A DNA stretch of 7,956 bases from Planctomycetota bacterium. GTDB lineage: Bacteria > Planctomycetota > UBA11346. Below the pieces are notes generated by a model. The model did no database searches. It was not told where the DNA came from and saw nothing but the letters and a program-made list of their open reading frames with translations. Each line of letters starts with the position of its first letter. Within the stretch, counting starts at the first letter, position 1. The stretch spans positions 1 through 7,956 of the forward strand of contig JAHEDF010000164.1 in NCBI GenBank assembly GCA_024641365.1, written 5' to 3'. This document shows positions 6,553 to 7,956 of this stretch, in pieces. The position numbers and the translations under genes were made by a program.

Positions 6553-7089
6553 TTACATTTTTCCAGCAGCGCCGCGGCAAGAATAGGTGAAAGTTAAATC
6601 ACCTAATTTTTTATCGCCTTGAAAAATATTACCAATCACAACGCTCCAATCATAATCTTTTCGTGATAATTCTGGGCTATAGTTCCAGCGTACTTGTAAT
6701 TCGGTTTTTTGCCCTGGGGCAATTTCCAAAACGCCAGCTGCGGTTCCTTCTTTATATTGCACACCAGTCCAGGGATTCCAGCCAGCTGAGCCGCGACGGT
6801 CTGCGTTCATTTGTCGACCTTCACAAGTGGCCGTAAAACCCATTAATTGTGCGCCACTATCATTCTTTAAGGTAATTTTATCTTTTGAGTCATTACTAAA
6901 TTGAAAGCTAACGATTAAATAGCGTTGGCTTTGTTTGTAATAAATCATTTTCGCGCTGACGCCTTCTGGATTAGTAACCGTCATCGCTTGTTCGACGGGA
7001 AAGGATTGTTCAGTGCGGACACCGCCACCACCGCAGGCACTAAGGGTGAGAATTGCAGCAGTAACAAAAGCGAGTATTAAATGACGCAT
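6553..7089 (-). CDS. Small secreted lipoprotein of unknown function
   Basis: A 178-residue lipoprotein. The signal peptide is MRHLILAFVTAAILTLSAC with lipobox LSAC and lipidated Cys19. Four glycines follow as a flexible tether, and Gly at +2 predicts outer-membrane placement by the Lol rule. The mature part alternates beta-strand-like segments (KMIYYK, YLIVSFQFSN, KITLKN, GVLEIAPGQKTELQVRW, LTFTYSC). The middle phrase 'APGQKTELQVRW' is typical of immunoglobulin-like beta sandwiches with a late strand. That fold is an inference; I do not recognise a named family. Cys89 and Cys171 could form a disulfide. The ATG has AGGAG at 7102-7098, 8 nt upstream, which fixes the start. It is transcribed alone, convergent with the GNAT gene and divergent from the aminotransferase. 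Confidence 0.85.
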   Translation of the reverse strand: MRHLILAFVTAAILTLSACGGGGVRTEQSFPVEQAMTVTNPEGVSAKMIYYKQSQRYLIVSFQFSNDSKDKITLKNDSGAQLMGFTATCEGRQMNADRRGSAGWNPWTGVQYKEGTAAGVLEIAPGQKTELQVRWNYSPELSRKDYDWSVVIGNIFQGDKKLGDLTFTYSCRGAAGKM

Positions 7090-7097
7090 AGATATGA

Positions 7098-7102
7098 CTC
7101 CT
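7098..7102 (-). promoter_or_regulatory. Ribosome binding site for the small lipoprotein
   Basis: The minus strand reads AGGAG at 7102-7098 with 8 nt to the ATG at 7089. It is the best-placed Shine-Dalgarno in the window and confirms the start. Confidence 0.75.
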
Positions 7103-7122
7103 ATTGGCTTGTGTGTGGGGCT

Positions 7123-7151
7123 TTTCTAGCGAATCCATTCGTCTGGTGCAA
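7123..7151 (-). promoter_or_regulatory. Weak sigma70-like promoter candidate for the small lipoprotein, with a dyad in its spacer
   Basis: On the minus strand TTGCAC (7151-7146) and TAGAAA (7128-7123) are 17 bp apart, as in a housekeeping promoter, about 35 bp before the lipoprotein ATG. The hexamers match the consensus only partly. The spacer contains the inverted repeat CGAAT-CC-ATTCG (7130-7141), a position where a bound repressor would block polymerase. Promoter rules in this lineage are uncertain, so this is only a candidate. Confidence 0.25.
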
Positions 7152-7223
7152 CTGTGGGTAAAGCGCAGGCAGCTAGCATCAGTCGTTTCGCCCCATATGC
7201 TGCGCGGCTCCATGGAAATAAGT

Positions 7224-7956
7224 ATGATCCCGCCTCGTCTCGTCCCCAGTACGCATTTGGACCACGTTCGCTATGAAATTCGCGGTCCTTTAGCTCGTCG
7301 CGCATTGGAGTTAGAAAAAGCAGGTCATGAAATTATCAAATTGAACATTGGTAATCCTGGTGCATTTGGCTTTCGCATGCCAGAAGCCATGCGTGTTGCC
7401 ATGATTGAAAATTTGCATCAAGCCGATCCGTACACACATCAAAAAGGTATTTTACAAGCGCGTGAAGCGGTTGTTATGCAACAACAAAATCGTGGCGTTA
7501 TGAACGTGACGGTCGATGATGTATTTATTGGGAATGGTGTGAGTGAACTTATTTTATTGGCAATGCGTGCACTCATTAATGATGGCGATGAAGTGTTAGT
7601 GCCTAGTCCAGATTATCCATTATGGACCGCGTCAGTTGTATTAAATGGTGGTAGGGCTGTGCATTATCCATGTCCGCCTGAAAGTGGATTTTTACCAGAT
7701 ATGGCGGCGCTCGAAAAATCAATCACACCCCGAACTCGTGCTTTGGTAATTATAACACCAAATAATCCAACTGGTGCGGTATACCCACGCCCTTTATTAC
7801 AGCACATGGTTGAGTTAGCAGAAAAGCATAACTTAGTTATTTTCAGCGATGAAATTTACGACCAAATTACGTTTGACGACCATGAGCATGTCCCGCTTGC
7901 TACGTTAACTAAAAATACTTTATGTGTGACATTTGGTGGACTGAGCAAAGTGTATC
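7224..7956 (+). CDS. AlaA-type PLP-dependent aminotransferase (class I/II), 3' end outside window
   Basis: The first 244 residues of a fold-type I aminotransferase closely resembling E. coli AlaA, which makes alanine from pyruvate with glutamate as donor. Shared segments are RYEIRGPL, KLNIGNPGAFGF, DVFIGNGVSELI, PSPDYPLWTASV, TPNNPTGAVY (Asn that contacts PLP) and FSDEIYDQI (Asp that pairs with the PLP ring nitrogen). FGGLSKVY follows, with the PLP Schiff-base Lys at residue 242 (codon 7947-7949). Seven bases later the window ends, so about 160 residues (rest of the large domain and the small domain) are missing. The start is chosen at ATG 7224, preceded by GGAAATAAGT with GGA 7 nt away and 16 residues before YEIRGP, as in AlaA. 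In-frame ATGs at 7212 and 7197 are alternatives without a ribosome site. It is transcribed divergently from the small lipoprotein. Confidence 0.9.
   Translation, partial: MIPPRLVPSTHLDHVRYEIRGPLARRALELEKAGHEIIKLNIGNPGAFGFRMPEAMRVAMIENLHQADPYTHQKGILQAREAVVMQQQNRGVMNVTVDDVFIGNGVSELILLAMRALINDGDEVLVPSPDYPLWTASVVLNGGRAVHYPCPPESGFLPDMAALEKSITPRTRALVIITPNNPTGAVYPRPLLQHMVELAEKHNLVIFSDEIYDQITFDDHEHVPLATLTKNTLCVTFGGLSKVY

Noticed and set aside
1..7956. CRISPR array, insertion sequence, tRNA/rRNA gene, toxin-antitoxin or phage-defence cassette
   Set aside because: No spaced repeats, transposase motifs, cloverleaf or paired small genes were seen on either strand.

Overview
The window looks like ordinary chromosomal DNA from a Gram-negative-type bacterium, moderate to AT-rich in its coding parts. 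The best taxonomic hint is the large gene at 430-3447. It joins a cytoplasmic Hanks-type Ser/Thr kinase, a single membrane span and a C-terminal NPCBM-type (putative carbohydrate-binding) domain. Kinases of this build, and NPCBM domains in general, are characteristic of Planctomycetota and their PVC relatives. Two lipoproteins with no Asp after the lipidated Cys suggest an outer membrane. The assignment to PVC is an inference from domain architecture, not from a marker gene.

Layout: the last 30 codons of an unidentified + strand gene (1-90); a 339-bp non-coding stretch with a bulged hairpin and a diffuse repeat; the receptor-like kinase (430-3447, +). Converging on the kinase with only 5 bp between stop codons is a two-gene minus-strand unit. 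Its first gene is rimO (ribosomal protein S12 methylthiotransferase, 5638-4343), and a lipoprotein gene starts inside the rimO stop codon (4346-3453). A divergent intergenic region then leads to a SSAT/SAT2-like GNAT acetyltransferase (5977-6471, +; an upstream start at 5884 is possible). A perfect 19-bp hairpin with A/T tracts on both sides (6482-6523) separates it from a convergent small lipoprotein gene (7089-6553, -). A second divergent promoter region leads to an AlaA-type aminotransferase (from about 7224, +), which runs off the window just after its PLP lysine.

How the genes fit together: no shared pathway links them. RimO acts on the ribosome, the aminotransferase on pyruvate/alanine-type transamination, the GNAT on an unknown amine, and the two lipoproteins in the envelope. 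The gene most likely to repay study is the kinase. Its layout suggests that an extracytoplasmic ligand, perhaps a glycan, is coupled to cytoplasmic phosphorylation. Between its membrane span and the NPCBM domain lie about 420 residues with degenerate helical repeats that I cannot assign. I see no mobile element, CRISPR array, RNA gene or defence cassette, and no convincing multi-gene novel system.
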